Positions 53,755-63,929 of a DNA stretch of 64,000 nucleotides are shown piece after piece (position 1 is the first letter of the stretch; each line of letters opens with the position of its first letter). Source of the stretch: Pseudolabrys sp. (GTDB lineage Bacteria > Pseudomonadota > Alphaproteobacteria > Rhizobiales > Xanthobacteraceae). The position numbers were made by a program, and so were the translations under genes. Location: NCBI GenBank assembly GCA_009694265.1, contig SHVM01000002.1, positions 27,878 to 91,877 on the forward strand. The letters run 5' to 3'. Under the pieces are notes generated by a model. The model made no database searches, was not told the DNA's origin, and saw only the letters and a program-made list of their open reading frames with translations.

Positions 53755-54864
53755 ATGCTAAATCAGCCGCCAATGCCGGCCCTCACGGCGCGCGCCATCC
53801 GCGCGACGCCGGTCGAGATTCCGCTCAATTTTGTGCTCGGCACCAGCCAGGGCGCCGTGCGCCAGGCGCCACTGCTGCTGATCGACCTTGAGACCGAGGA
53901 AGGCGTTACCGGCCGCACTTACCTGTTTTGCTATTTGCGCGCGGCGGCGCCGGCGATCGTCAGCCTGCTCGGCGAGGTCGAGGCGCTGACCAAAGGCGAG
54001 CGTGTGGTACCTGGCGATTTATGGACCAAGCTCGTGCGCCGCTTCACGCTGATTGGTGTGCAGGGCATCGTGCGCATGGCGCTTGCCGGCTTCGACACCG
54101 CCTGCTGGGACGCGCTTTCCATTGCGGCCAAGCTGCCGCTCGCCCGCATGCTCGGCGGGAGCCTGCGTCCGATCCCGGCTTACAACAGCTGCGGGCTCGG
54201 CCTGATGGACGATCTGGGGCTGCTGGCCGCCGAGGCCGAGATGCTGCTCACAGGCGGGTTCCGCGCGCTCAAGCTGCGCCTCGGCTATCCGATCCTTGCG
54301 CGCGATATCGCCGCCGTGCGCGCGGTACGAAACCGCATTGGCGACCAAGTGCATCTCATGGTCGATTACAATCAGGCGCTGTCGGTCGACGAAGCCATGG
54401 CGCGCGGCCGCGCGCTCGATAGCGAAAATATCTATTGGCTGGAGGAGCCGATCCGGCATGACGATTATGCTGGCGCGGCCGCGCTCGCGCGCGCGCTTAA
54501 AGTTCCAATCCAGATCGGCGAGAACTTTTCATTGCCGGCGGCGATGGCGATTGCGATCGAGCAGGGCGCCGCCGACTATGTGATGCCCGATCTCGAGCGC
54601 ATTGGCGGCGTCACCGGCTGGCGGCAGGCCGCGGAACTGGCCGCCATTAACCGTGTCCAAATGTCGTCACACCTGTTTCCGGAAGTGAGTGCGCATCTGC
54701 TGGCGGCGACACCGACCTGCCACTTCCTCGAATATGTCGACTGGGCGAACGTGCTGGTGCAGAAGCCGCTCGTGATCGCCGACGGGCAGGCGATCGTGCC
54801 GCAGCGTCCGGGCAACGGATTGGTCTGGAACAAAGACGCCGTCGAGCGCTATCGAATGCGCTGA
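53755..54864 (+). CDS. Mandelate racemase/muconate lactonizing enzyme (enolase) superfamily protein
   Basis: ALKLRLGYP, LMVDYNQALSVDEAM, YWLEEPIRHDDYAGAAALA, QIGENFS. Confidence 0.93.
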   Translation: MLNQPPMPALTARAIRATPVEIPLNFVLGTSQGAVRQAPLLLIDLETEEGVTGRTYLFCYLRAAAPAIVSLLGEVEALTKGERVVPGDLWTKLVRRFTLIGVQGIVRMALAGFDTACWDALSIAAKLPLARMLGGSLRPIPAYNSCGLGLMDDLGLLAAEAEMLLTGGFRALKLRLGYPILARDIAAVRAVRNRIGDQVHLMVDYNQALSVDEAMARGRALDSENIYWLEEPIRHDDYAGAAALARALKVPIQIGENFSLPAAMAIAIEQGAADYVMPDLERIGGVTGWRQAAELAAINRVQMSSHLFPEVSAHLLAATPTCHFLEYVDWANVLVQKPLVIADGQAIVPQRPGNGLVWNKDAVERYRMR

Positions 54865-54878
54865 TTCATTTTGCTTAC

Positions 54879-54967
54879 GCATGATCTTGTCCAAAAACCG
54901 GGTTCCATCCCGGATCAAGTCCGGGACATGCTTTTTCGGGACCATGCGCGTACGCGTCCGCGCATGG
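54879..54967. repeat. Composite/nested palindromic intergenic repeat
   Basis: GCATGATCTTGTCCAAAAACCGGG...CTTTTTCGGGACCATGC split by TCCCGGA-tcaag-TCCGGGA; overlapping downstream arms CCATGCGCG/CGCGCATGG. Confidence 0.75.
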
Positions 54968-55025
54968 TTAAATTAAGCATGCGTGTTTTCCTTACTTGGT
55001 CAAAAATTCCCTAAAATCCGCGCGA

Positions 55026-56183
55026 ATGCGTTTAGCAACGCTAGTATCTCCGTTGCCTGACACGAAAAAATCGTGCGGGTTTTGCGGGGAGTGGAATTTT
55101 CTGACGCGGGCCATCGACTTCGATCAGTTCGGTCTGACGATCGAGGAAAAGATTTTTCGTGCCGCCAAGCGCATCTGCATCGTCTTTGCGGTTTCCGCAG
55201 TGACGCTGAGCGTGCTCGATCTGGCGGACATCCGCACGGTCGAAAACGCGGCCGCCTTCATCAATGATAATCGTCTGCGCGTCGCCGAACTGCCGGATCG
55301 GATTCGATCCGGGATCGAATACATTTCGTTGGAATCGTCATCGCCGTCCGTCACGGTTGCGATCCCGCGCGGCGACATTGCCATAGCATCACAGCCGGCT
55401 GCTGTTGCGCCGGCTTCCAGGATCGTCAAGAACAATGCGTCCGCAGTCGCGGAACTTGCCGCCGCGCGTCACCAGGACGCGGTCGAATTTGCCATGGAGG
55501 CTCCGTCCACGATGGCGAAGCCCGATTTGCGTATGGCGGCCGATCCGGCATCAGTTGCGGCGCTTTCCTTGAAACCGTTTAAACTTGCCAGCGCTGATCC
55601 GGGCAACTTGCTGGCTGCGGTCGCTCCTTCGCCGCTGTCGCTGCCGATGTCCGCGGCGATCCCACCCGACATGGTGCCGATGCCGCGCGCGGCGCCCGGC
55701 GTGCTGCCGCCGTCGCCGGCCGAACGGCTTCACCTGCAAGGTGCGGAACAGGTCAAGGCGGAGCGTTGTCTCGCCAATGCAATCTATTTCGAGGCGCGCA
55801 GCGAACCGGTGCGCGGACAGATGGCGGTCGCGCAAGTCGTCGTGAACCGCGCGTTCTCCGGCTTCTATCCGAACGACATCTGCGGCGTGGTGTATCAGAA
55901 TGCCCACCGGCGTCTCGCCTGCCAGTTCACCTTCGCCTGCGATGGCAAGAGCAAGGTGATCAACGAGCGCGGCCATTGGGCACGCGCCAATCGCATCGCC
56001 AAGCAGACCCTCGATGGCCAGATTTATGTGCCGGAAGTGGCGAAGTCGACGCACTATCACGCTGTCTATGTGTCGCCGAACTGGGTGCGCGAGATGAAGA
56101 AGATGGTGCGTTACGGCCTGCACAATTTCTACCGGCCCCATGCCTGGGGCAACGGCGCGACGGCCTCCGCCAAAAAGAATTAG
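55026..56183 (+). CDS. SleB-like cell wall hydrolase
   Basis: RCLANAIYFEARSEPVRGQMAVAQVVVNRAFSGFYPNDICGVVYQNAHRRLACQFTFACDG; start possibly 54996. Confidence 0.93.
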   Translation: MRLATLVSPLPDTKKSCGFCGEWNFLTRAIDFDQFGLTIEEKIFRAAKRICIVFAVSAVTLSVLDLADIRTVENAAAFINDNRLRVAELPDRIRSGIEYISLESSSPSVTVAIPRGDIAIASQPAAVAPASRIVKNNASAVAELAAARHQDAVEFAMEAPSTMAKPDLRMAADPASVAALSLKPFKLASADPGNLLAAVAPSPLSLPMSAAIPPDMVPMPRAAPGVLPPSPAERLHLQGAEQVKAERCLANAIYFEARSEPVRGQMAVAQVVVNRAFSGFYPNDICGVVYQNAHRRLACQFTFACDGKSKVINERGHWARANRIAKQTLDGQIYVPEVAKSTHYHAVYVSPNWVREMKKMVRYGLHNFYRPHAWGNGATASAKKN

Positions 56184-56185
56184 GG

Positions 56186-57166
56186 CTAGCTTAGTTTCAA
56201 TCCGAACAGCTTGATCGCGTTGGCGCGGCCGATCTTGAGCCGGTCGGCTTCGCCGATCTCGGCCTTGTCGAACCACTGCGCGCCTTCGCCCACGTCCTCG
56301 AACGGCCAGTCGACCGAAAACATCACGCGGTCGACGCCCATCTCGGTCATGGCATTGACCAGCGACGGCGTATGAAAGTTGCCGGACGTGGTCAGGTGGA
56401 AATGCTTGCGGAAATAATCGGCGACGCCCTTTTTCGCGGCGTATTTATGCGGCGCTTTCATCCAGCCATTGCGATTGTCGATCCGCCAAAGTTGTACCGG
56501 AATGCCTTCGCCGAGATGGCCGAGCACGAATTTGAGCCGCGGATGCTCGTCGAATAGTCCGCTGCCGATCAGGCGCAGCGCATGCACCGCCGTCTCTGCC
56601 GCGAAAGCCCAGTTCGGCCCGAGCAGCCAAGAATGGCCGTCATAGAATTGCGTCCAGCTCGGCAGAGGATTGCGCGGGTGCAGATAGAACGGCACGTCGA
56701 GCGCCTCCACCGCGCGCCAGAACGGCCGGTATTGTGGCAGATCGTAATAGGTCACATTGTCGGGCGTCCCGATTTGCGAAAATCCATTGACCAGCGCGCC
56801 AACCATCCCGAGCTGCTTGATGCAGCGGGTGAGCTCGGCGGTAGCTGCTTCCGGGTCCTGCATCGGCAAGGCGGCAAAACTGGCGAAGCGATCGGGGCGT
56901 TTGCGCACTTCATTGGCGAGCGCATCGTTGGCTTGGCGAGCCACCGCGATCGCGGTCTTGGTGTCGTGGATCGCCTGCACCGCCGGCGCGTTCAGCGACA
57001 AGATCATCATTTCGATGCCGTGCTTGTCCATCTCCGCCAAGCGCGTGTCCTGCACGTCGATCAGGCGATGGCGCAGGTCCTTCCACACATGCGTGCCGAA
57101 TACTTGCGAATCGCTCAGCGTCGGTTCAATGGCAACGTGTTCCTCGAGCGCGATCTTGCCTTGCAT
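56186..57166 (-). CDS. Amidohydrolase family 2 (gamma-resorcylate decarboxylase-like)
   Basis: KIALEEHVAIEPTL; LPMQDPEAATAELTRCI; FYLHPRNPLP; LGHLGEGIP; FSVDWPFE. Confidence 0.92.
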   Translation of the reverse strand: MQGKIALEEHVAIEPTLSDSQVFGTHVWKDLRHRLIDVQDTRLAEMDKHGIEMMILSLNAPAVQAIHDTKTAIAVARQANDALANEVRKRPDRFASFAALPMQDPEAATAELTRCIKQLGMVGALVNGFSQIGTPDNVTYYDLPQYRPFWRAVEALDVPFYLHPRNPLPSWTQFYDGHSWLLGPNWAFAAETAVHALRLIGSGLFDEHPRLKFVLGHLGEGIPVQLWRIDNRNGWMKAPHKYAAKKGVADYFRKHFHLTTSGNFHTPSLVNAMTEMGVDRVMFSVDWPFEDVGEGAQWFDKAEIGEADRLKIGRANAIKLFGLKLS

Positions 57167-57251
57167 GGCGTTCCCCCTAGCTATCGCCGTGATCATGCAA
57201 CGCTACGGCGGCTCTTGTCAGCAATGCGATTGTTGTGCGCCGCCACGCAGC

Positions 57252-57281
57252 TAAAAGCCGCCCCGAAAAGGGCGGCTTTTA
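57252..57281. terminator. Terminator downstream of tRNA-Ala
   Basis: TAAAAGCCGCCC-cgaaaa-GGGCGGCTTTTA, 12-bp perfect arms. Confidence 0.85.
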
Positions 57282-57339
57282 CCGAAGACATTTTCAGGCT
57301 TCGGCTTGCCGAGCCGTAGCTCGCGAAGCGAGCGAAGGC

Positions 57340-57415
57340 TGGTGGAGCCAGGCGGGATCGAACCGCCGACCTCCTGCATGCCATGCAGGCGCTCTCCCAG
57401 CTGAGCTATGGCCCC
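57340..57415 (-). tRNA. tRNA-Ala (GGC)
   Basis: Minus strand GGGGCCATAGCTCAGCTGGGAGAGCGCCTGCATGGCATGCAGGAGGTCGGCGGTTCGATCCCGCCTGGCTCCACCA. Confidence 0.98.
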
Positions 57416-57506
57416 AATTCGCTGGAAAGATTTCCACAATAGGTCTCAAGATTAAGTTTTGAGATTTGCGGGCAACCGTCGCCCTAAATATAGCGGGCGG
57501 TGGGTC

Positions 57507-57932
57507 TCAAGTCTCCTCTTCCTTCTCGATGCCGTCGCCGATGATGTCGGTCACGTCGGGGTCGCCTTCATCTTGCTCTTCGATGAAGGTGGCATCGTCG
57601 AGGGGTTCGGCTGCCTCGACTTCTTCTCCGCCCGCGGCGGCGCCTTCGGCCGGCTTCTTGCCCTGCTGCTCGGCCTCGGCGTCTTCGAGCGAGACAAATT
57701 CGGCATCCGTCGTCTCAGGAACGATCGTTTCAACTTCCGCCACCGGCGCGGGCCGTGCGGCCGGTGCCGGCGTTGCGGGTTCCGGCCGCGAGCGCGATTG
57801 CGTCGGGACGATGATCGGTACGACTTTGCCCGTATAGGGCGATACCACCGGCGTCTTGCCGAGGTCGTAGAACTTACGACCGGTTTCAGGGCAGACGCGT
57901 TTGGTGCCGAGCTCGGTTTTAGCCACGGTCAA
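57507..57932 (-). CDS. TIGR02300-type protein with acidic C-terminus
   Basis: AKTELGTKRVCPETGRKFYDLGKTPVVSPYTGKVVPI. Confidence 0.9.
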   Translation of the reverse strand: MTVAKTELGTKRVCPETGRKFYDLGKTPVVSPYTGKVVPIIVPTQSRSRPEPATPAPAARPAPVAEVETIVPETTDAEFVSLEDAEAEQQGKKPAEGAAAGGEEVEAAEPLDDATFIEEQDEGDPDVTDIIGDGIEKEEET

Positions 57933-58099
57933 GGTTCCTCAGAAAAGTCGAAAATCGTCGCTTCACTTGGCTAGTTGCAGCGTACCTGTCAATAGCTTCG
58001 GCGCGCCCCGGCATGGCCAAAAGCGGCGGGATGACGGCCTGCGCGGCTGCGTGGTAGGACGGCGCGACTCTTAAGGATACCGCCCAAGGACTCGCCTCA

Positions 58100-59434
58100 G
58101 TGAAGCTCGCTTCTCCTACGCCGCTGACCGCCCGCCGTGGCGCCCCTGTGCAGGGGCGCATCCGCGTACCGGGGGATAAATCGATCTCGCACCGCGCATT
58201 AATCCTTGCAGCCCTCACGGTCGGCGAAACCACAATCAGCGGCCTGCTGGAAGGCGAGGACGTTCTCCATACGGCGGATGCCATGCGTGCGCTTGGCGCC
58301 AAGCTGGAACGGACCCACGAGTGCGTCTGGCGTATCCACGGCGTCGGCGTCGGGGGATTCGCCCAGCCTGCGGGCCCGCTCGACTTCGGCAATTCCGGCA
58401 CCGGGGTGCGGCTGGCGATCGGCGCCGTGGCCGGCTCGCCAGTGACCGCGAGTTTCGACGGGGATGCATCCTTGCGCACGCGGCCGATGCGGCGCGTGCT
58501 CGACCCGCTTGAGAAAATGGGTGCGCGCGTGATCGAGGCGGCGGAAGGCGGAAGGCTGCCGCTCACTTTGCAAGGCGCCGCCGACCCGATCCCGATCGTT
58601 TACGAATCGCCGGTGCCGTCGGCGCAGCTCAAGTCGGCGGTGCTGCTGGCGGGCCTGGCAGCAGCTGGCGAGACCACAGTGATCGAAGCCGAGGCCACCC
58701 GCGACCACACCGAACGGTTGTTGAAATATTTCGGCGCCAAGATCGCCAGCAAGCCGCATGGCGAGCATGGCCGCCGCATCACGCTGCAAGGCCAGCCCGA
58801 GCTTGAGCCTTGCAATGTGGTGGTGCCGGCCGATCCGTCGTCGGCGGCGTTTCCGCTTGTTGCGGCATTGATTGTGCCAGGCTCCGACTTGATTCTCGAG
58901 GCGGTGATGACCAACCCGCTGCGAACCGGGTTGTTCGCCACGCTTCGGGAAATGGGCGCCAATATCGAAACCTTGGCGACGCGCGACGACGGCGGCGAAG
59001 AGGTCGCCGATCTGCGCGTGACAGCCTCGAAGCTCAAAGGCGTCGACGTGCCGGCCGCTCGCGCGCCCTCGATGATCGACGAGTACCTGATCCTGGCGGT
59101 CGCTGCCGCGTTCGCGGAAGGCACCACGCGCATGCGCGGCTTGCAGGAATTGCGCGTCAAGGAATCCGATCGGCTCGCCGCTACCGCCGAGATGCTGCGC
59201 GTCAACGGCGTTAACGTCGAGATCGAGGGTGACGATCTGATCGTGCACGGCAAATCTAACATCGCCGGCGGCGGCGATGTCACGACCCACATGGATCATC
59301 GCATTGCCATGTCGGCGCTGATGATGGGGCTCGCCAGCGTCAATCCGGTGCGCATTGACGACAGCGCCTTCATCGCCACCAGCTTTCCCGGCTTTGTCGG
59401 GCTGATGCGCTCGCTCGGCGCGGATCTCACATGA
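58100..59434 (+). CDS. aroA: 3-phosphoshikimate 1-carboxyvinyltransferase
   Basis: [55 protein letters not shown]. Confidence 0.98.
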   Translation: MKLASPTPLTARRGAPVQGRIRVPGDKSISHRALILAALTVGETTISGLLEGEDVLHTADAMRALGAKLERTHECVWRIHGVGVGGFAQPAGPLDFGNSGTGVRLAIGAVAGSPVTASFDGDASLRTRPMRRVLDPLEKMGARVIEAAEGGRLPLTLQGAADPIPIVYESPVPSAQLKSAVLLAGLAAAGETTVIEAEATRDHTERLLKYFGAKIASKPHGEHGRRITLQGQPELEPCNVVVPADPSSAAFPLVAALIVPGSDLILEAVMTNPLRTGLFATLREMGANIETLATRDDGGEEVADLRVTASKLKGVDVPAARAPSMIDEYLILAVAAAFAEGTTRMRGLQELRVKESDRLAATAEMLRVNGVNVEIEGDDLIVHGKSNIAGGGDVTTHMDHRIAMSALMMGLASVNPVRIDDSAFIATSFPGFVGLMRSLGADLT

Positions 59435-60069
59435 TTATCGCCATCGATGGACCGGCGGCCTCAGGCAAGGGCACGCTCGGTAAGCGCATCGCCGCCCACT
59501 ACGGACTGCGCCATCTCGATACCGGGCTGATCTACCGCACGGTCGCCAAGGTGCTGCTCGATGCCGGCCACAGCCCCGGCGATGCCGCCGCCGCGGTCGC
59601 CGCCGCCAAGTCACTCGATCCGTCGCGCTTCGACGAGGTCGCCCTCAAAAGTCATGCGGTGGGCGAGGCGGCCTCCGTCGTCTCCGCTATTCCGGAGCTA
59701 AGGGCGGCCCTGGTCGCTTTTCAGCGTGATTTCGCCATTAAACCGCCCGGCGCGGTGCTCGACGGGCGCGATATCGGCACGGTTATCTGCCCCGATGCCG
59801 ATGTGAAGATATTCGTGACGGCCGCCCCGGACGTGCGCGCCCGCCGCCGGGCGGCCGAATACCGGGCTCAGGGCAAGCAAATCGACGAGGCCACCGTGCT
59901 GGCCGATATCCTCAAACGGGACGAACGCGACCAGAACCGCTTCGCCGCACCCCTGAAACAAGCCCAGGATGCGTACTTGCTCGATACCACGCATTTGGAT
60001 ATAGACGCGGCAATCTGGGCTGCCATCGACATCGTCGAGGCCACTCGAGCGGGCCGAGGGCGCGATTAA
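59431..60069 (+). CDS. cmk: Cytidylate kinase
   Basis: [59 protein letters not shown]. Confidence 0.98.
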   Translation: MIIAIDGPAASGKGTLGKRIAAHYGLRHLDTGLIYRTVAKVLLDAGHSPGDAAAAVAAAKSLDPSRFDEVALKSHAVGEAASVVSAIPELRAALVAFQRDFAIKPPGAVLDGRDIGTVICPDADVKIFVTAAPDVRARRRAAEYRAQGKQIDEATVLADILKRDERDQNRFAAPLKQAQDAYLLDTTHLDIDAAIWAAIDIVEATRAGRGRD

Positions 60070-60164
60070 CGCCCCTCGTTGTTGGAGGACAAAGCCCCGC
60101 TTGAGCCTCGCCGTAAGGCGCCCAGACAAGCTCAATCGTTCCGAAACTACGGTGTTAGCGCCGG

Positions 60165-60208
60165 CCGCCCGGGACTCCGGGCGGTAGCCGTTGGTCTTGC
60201 CAAGACCA
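60165..60208 (+). promoter_or_regulatory. Tandem hairpins in rpsA 5' leader
   Basis: CCGCCCGG-gact-CCGGGCGG then TGGTCTT-gcc-AAGACCA. Confidence 0.5.
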
Positions 60209-60266
60209 TCGGCCCGTATGTTCGAAACGCCATTCCAACCCCCGGCGCAGGCAAACAGGAGAATTC

Positions 60267-62012
60267 ATGGCCACTGCTGCAGCTCCTTCGCGTGAAGATT
60301 TCGCCAAGATGCTCGACGAGTCCTTCCACACCGGCAATTTGCAGGAAGGTTCCGTCATCAAGGGCAAGGTCGTCGGCATCGAAAAAGATCTTGCCGTCAT
60401 CGATGTCGGCCTGAAGACCGAAGGGCGCGTTGCGCTCCGCGAGTTTCAGGGTCCGGGCCGTACCAACGAGATCAAGATTGGCGACGAGGTCGAGGTTTAC
60501 CTGGAGCGCGTTGAGAATGCGCTCGGTGAAGCGGTGCTGTCACGCGACAAGGCGCGGCGCGAGGAAAGCTGGGGCAAGCTCGAAAAGGGCTTCCAGAACA
60601 ACGAGAAGGTCACCGGCGTCATCTTTAACCAGGTCAAGGGCGGCTTCACTGTTGATCTCGACGGCGCTGTGGCCTTCCTGCCGCGCAGCCAGGTCGACAT
60701 CCGCCCGATCCGCGACGTCACCCCGCTGATGAACGTGCCGCAACAGTTCCAGATCCTGAAAATGGATCGCCGCCGCGGCAACATCGTGGTCTCCCGCCGC
60801 ACCGTGCTGGAAGAGACGCGCGCCGAACAGCGCCAGGAGCTGGTGCAGAATCTCGAAGAGGGCCAGGTCATCGACGGCGTGGTCAAGAACATCACCGACT
60901 ACGGCGCCTTCGTGGATCTGGGCGGCATCGACGGCCTGCTGCATGTCACCGACATTGCCTGGCGGCGCGTCAATCACCCGACCGAAGTGCTCAATATCGG
61001 TCAGTCGGTGAAGGTCAAGATCATCAAGATCAACCACGAGACTCACCGAATCTCGCTTGGAATGAAACAACTGCTCGACGATCCGTGGCAGGGCATCGAG
61101 GCCAAATATCCGGTCGGCACCCGCTTCAAGGGCCGCGTCACCAACATCACCGACTATGGCGCCTTCGTGGAACTGGAGCCCGGCATCGAGGGCCTCATCC
61201 ACGTGTCCGAAATGTCGTGGACCAAGAAGAACGTTCACCCCGGCAAGATCGTCTCGACCTCGCAGGAAGTCGAAGTGCAGATCCTCGAAGTCGATCCGGT
61301 CAAGCGCCGTATCTCGCTCGGCCTCAAGCAGACCATGCGCAATCCGTGGGAGCTGTTCGTCGAGAAATATCCGCCGGGCACGACGGTCGAAGGCGAGGTC
61401 AAGAACAAGACCGAATTCGGCCTGTTTCTCGGGTTGGATGGAGACGTGGACGGCATGGTCCACCTCTCCGATCTCGACTGGAAGCGTCCTGGCGAGCAGG
61501 TGATCGAGGAATACAAGAAGGGCGACATGGTCAAGGCGCAGGTTCTCGACGTCGACGTCGAGAAGGAGCGCATTTCGCTTGGCGTCAAGCAACTGGCCGG
61601 CGATCCGATGACGCATGGCGCGGCCGGCGAAATGAAGAAGGGCTCGGTGGTTACCTGCGAGGTTATCGAGATCAAGGAGGCTGGCATCGAGGTCAAGATC
61701 GTCGACACTGACCTTACGTCGTTCGTCAAGCGCTCGGAGCTTGCGCGCGAGCGCGGCGATCAGCGCCCCGAACGCTTCGCGGTCGGCCAGAAGGTCGACG
61801 CCCGCGTCACCCAGTTCGATCGCAAGACCCACAAGGTCACCGTCTCCATCAAGGCGCTGGAAGTCGCCGAGGAGAAGGAAGCGATTGCGCAATATGGCAA
61901 CGCCGATTCCGGCGCTTCGCTCGGCGACATCCTGGGCGCCGTGCTCAAGCAGCGGACCGACGCGCCTGAAGGTGAGGCCGGCAAGGCGGAAACCGAAAAG
62001 GCCGGGGAATAG
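60267..62012 (+). CDS. rpsA: 30S ribosomal protein S1
   Basis: Repeated S1 domains e.g. VVKNITDYGAFVDLGGIDGLLHVTDIAWRRVNHP, RVTNITDYGAFVELEPGIEGLIHVSEMSW. Confidence 0.99.
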   Translation: MATAAAPSREDFAKMLDESFHTGNLQEGSVIKGKVVGIEKDLAVIDVGLKTEGRVALREFQGPGRTNEIKIGDEVEVYLERVENALGEAVLSRDKARREESWGKLEKGFQNNEKVTGVIFNQVKGGFTVDLDGAVAFLPRSQVDIRPIRDVTPLMNVPQQFQILKMDRRRGNIVVSRRTVLEETRAEQRQELVQNLEEGQVIDGVVKNITDYGAFVDLGGIDGLLHVTDIAWRRVNHPTEVLNIGQSVKVKIIKINHETHRISLGMKQLLDDPWQGIEAKYPVGTRFKGRVTNITDYGAFVELEPGIEGLIHVSEMSWTKKNVHPGKIVSTSQEVEVQILEVDPVKRRISLGLKQTMRNPWELFVEKYPPGTTVEGEVKNKTEFGLFLGLDGDVDGMVHLSDLDWKRPGEQVIEEYKKGDMVKAQVLDVDVEKERISLGVKQLAGDPMTHGAAGEMKKGSVVTCEVIEIKEAGIEVKIVDTDLTSFVKRSELARERGDQRPERFAVGQKVDARVTQFDRKTHKVTVSIKALEVAEEKEAIAQYGNADSGASLGDILGAVLKQRTDAPEGEAGKAETEKAGE

Positions 62013-62049
62013 CGCTATAAAAGACCTTTCCTGGCGTTATGCGAATCAC

Positions 62050-62075
62050 CCCCCGGGCTTGACTCGGGGGTTTTT
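62050..62075 (+). terminator. Rho-independent terminator after rpsA
   Basis: CCCCCGGG-cttga-CTCGGGGG-TTTTT. Confidence 0.8.
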
Positions 62076-62210
62076 CTTTATGAAATGGCCGTGCCAAATG
62101 CCGGTTGGACGCCTAAGTAAGCTTGGTTCAAGTTGGATATGATCGGGTCACGGATTCGATCCGGCTCTAGGGCCTAAAAACCAAGGACCAAACACCAAGG
62201 ACCAAACGCC

Positions 62211-63185
62211 ATGTCGCTCGATGCCGATGCAATCGTCGATCGCCGCCGTATGCGGCGCAAGCTCACTTTCTGGCGCGTCAGCGCGATTTTGATTGCGGTG
62301 CTCGCGCTAGCCGCCGCGGGTGCCGTTCTGGTGCCCGGCGGCTCGTTGATGCCGCGCGGCGACAGTATCGCCCGTGTCAAGGTCCAGGGACTGATCCGCG
62401 GCAACCAGAACCGCGTCGAGGCGCTCGAGCGGCTGGGTAAGTCGCGCGCACGCGCGGTGATCGTGCATATCGATAGTCCGGGCGGCACCACAGCCGGCTC
62501 CGAGCAGCTTTACGACTCGCTGCGTGCGCTGCGGGCGAAGAAACCGATGGTGGTGGTGGTTGACGGGCTTGCCGCCTCCGGCGCCTATATCGCCGCGCTG
62601 TCATCCGAGCACATCGTGGCGCAGGACACTTCGCTGGTCGGCTCGATCGGCGTGTTGTTCCAGTATCCGAATTTCACCGATGTGCTCAAGACCATCGGCA
62701 TCAAGATGGAGTCGGTGAAATCCTCGCCACTCAAGGCTGCGCCCAGTGGCTATGAGCCGACCAGCCCGGAGGCGCGCGCGGCCCTCGAGGCGATCGTGCT
62801 CGACTCCTATGCCTGGTTTAAGGGCCTGGTGAAGGATAGCCGCCGGCTGGACGACGCCCAATTGGCGCGCGTGGCCGACGGGCGGGTCTTTACCGGCCGG
62901 CAGGCGGTGGTCCTGAAGCTGATCGACGGCCTCGGCAACGAAAAGACCGCGCTGGCCTGGCTGGAGAAGGAAAAGAAGGTCCCGGCCGATACGCCGGTGC
63001 GCGATTATTCGCTGGAGCCGCGTTTCAACGAGCTTTCCTTCCTCCATGTCGCCGCCTGGACCTTCCAGGCGGTGGGTCTTTCCGCCATTGCGCACCGCAT
63101 CGAGGAATGGAGTGCGGTGCAAGCGATTGAGCGACTTAATCTTGACGGTCTCTTGGCACTTTGGCACCCTACTTCCTCCAATTGA
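62211..63185 (+). CDS. sppA: Signal peptide peptidase SppA
   Basis: VIVHIDSPGGTTAGSEQLYDSLRAL; VVDGLAASGAYIAALSSEHIVAQDTSLVGSIGVL. Confidence 0.95.
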   Translation: MSLDADAIVDRRRMRRKLTFWRVSAILIAVLALAAAGAVLVPGGSLMPRGDSIARVKVQGLIRGNQNRVEALERLGKSRARAVIVHIDSPGGTTAGSEQLYDSLRALRAKKPMVVVVDGLAASGAYIAALSSEHIVAQDTSLVGSIGVLFQYPNFTDVLKTIGIKMESVKSSPLKAAPSGYEPTSPEARAALEAIVLDSYAWFKGLVKDSRRLDDAQLARVADGRVFTGRQAVVLKLIDGLGNEKTALAWLEKEKKVPADTPVRDYSLEPRFNELSFLHVAAWTFQAVGLSAIAHRIEEWSAVQAIERLNLDGLLALWHPTSSN

Positions 63186-63203
63186 ACGAGTAAGGCGGCG
63201 TCA

Positions 63204-63494
63204 ATGATCAAGTCCGAGCTAGTCCAGCGAATTGCCGCCCAGAACCCCCACCTCTATCAGCGCGACGTCGAGAACATCGTCAACGCGATCCTCGGCGAGG
63301 TCACCAATGCCATGGCCCAGGGCAACCGCGTCGAGCTGCGCGGCTTCGGCGCCTTCTCGGTCAAGCACCGGCCGGCCCGCACCGGCCGTAATCCACGCAC
63401 CGGCGCCCATGTTTCGGTCGACCAGAAATCGGTGCCGTTCTTCAAGGCCGGCAAGGAAATGCGCGAGCGCCTGAATAAGACCGGTGCGGTGTAG
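63204..63494 (+). CDS. ihfB: Integration host factor subunit beta
   Basis: [67 protein letters not shown]. Confidence 0.97.
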   Translation: MIKSELVQRIAAQNPHLYQRDVENIVNAILGEVTNAMAQGNRVELRGFGAFSVKHRPARTGRNPRTGAHVSVDQKSVPFFKAGKEMRERLNKTGAV

Positions 63495-63509
63495 GGCGGC
63501 GGGTCCCGG

Positions 63510-63552
63510 GTCCCGGATCGTCGCTCCGGCTACGCCGTCGCTTGTCCGGGAC
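63510..63552. repeat. Palindrome between ihfB and lapA-like gene
   Basis: GTCCCGGA...TCCGGGAC 8-bp arms. Confidence 0.75.
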
Positions 63553-63557
63553 ACAAG

Positions 63558-63929
63558 GTGATCATGCTCCGCAAAATCGTCACGACGATCATCATCGTCC
63601 CGTTGGCCGCGGTCATCATCGCCTTCGCGGTGGCCAATCGGCTGACGGTGACGATTTCGTTCGATCCGTTCTCGTCGGCGAGCCCGGCCTATGCGGCGAC
63701 GCTGCCGCTGTTTGCGGTCATCATCATGGCGCTGATCATCGGCGTGCTGGTCGGCGGCGTTGCCGCCTGGATCCGCCAGAGCAAGTGGCGGCGAACCGCC
63801 CGCAAGCTCGATACGGATGTGCGCGCGCTACACGACGAGCTGGAGACCATCCGCCGCCGCTTTGGCACCCCTGAGCCGGTCAGACAGGGTGCCAGCCCGT
63901 TGCCGGTCATCCCGCCGCCCATTCTTTAA
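63558..63929 (+). CDS. LapA/DUF1049-like two-TM membrane protein
   Basis: IVPLAAVIIAFAVANRLTVTISFDPFSSASPAYAATLPLFAVIIMALIIGVLVGGVAAWIRQSKWRRTARKL. Confidence 0.87.
   Translation: MIMLRKIVTTIIIVPLAAVIIAFAVANRLTVTISFDPFSSASPAYAATLPLFAVIIMALIIGVLVGGVAAWIRQSKWRRTARKLDTDVRALHDELETIRRRFGTPEPVRQGASPLPVIPPPIL

Noticed and set aside
60540-61892. 450-aa minus-strand ORF opposite rpsA
   Set aside because: Shadow ORF; its repeats simply mirror the S1 domains.
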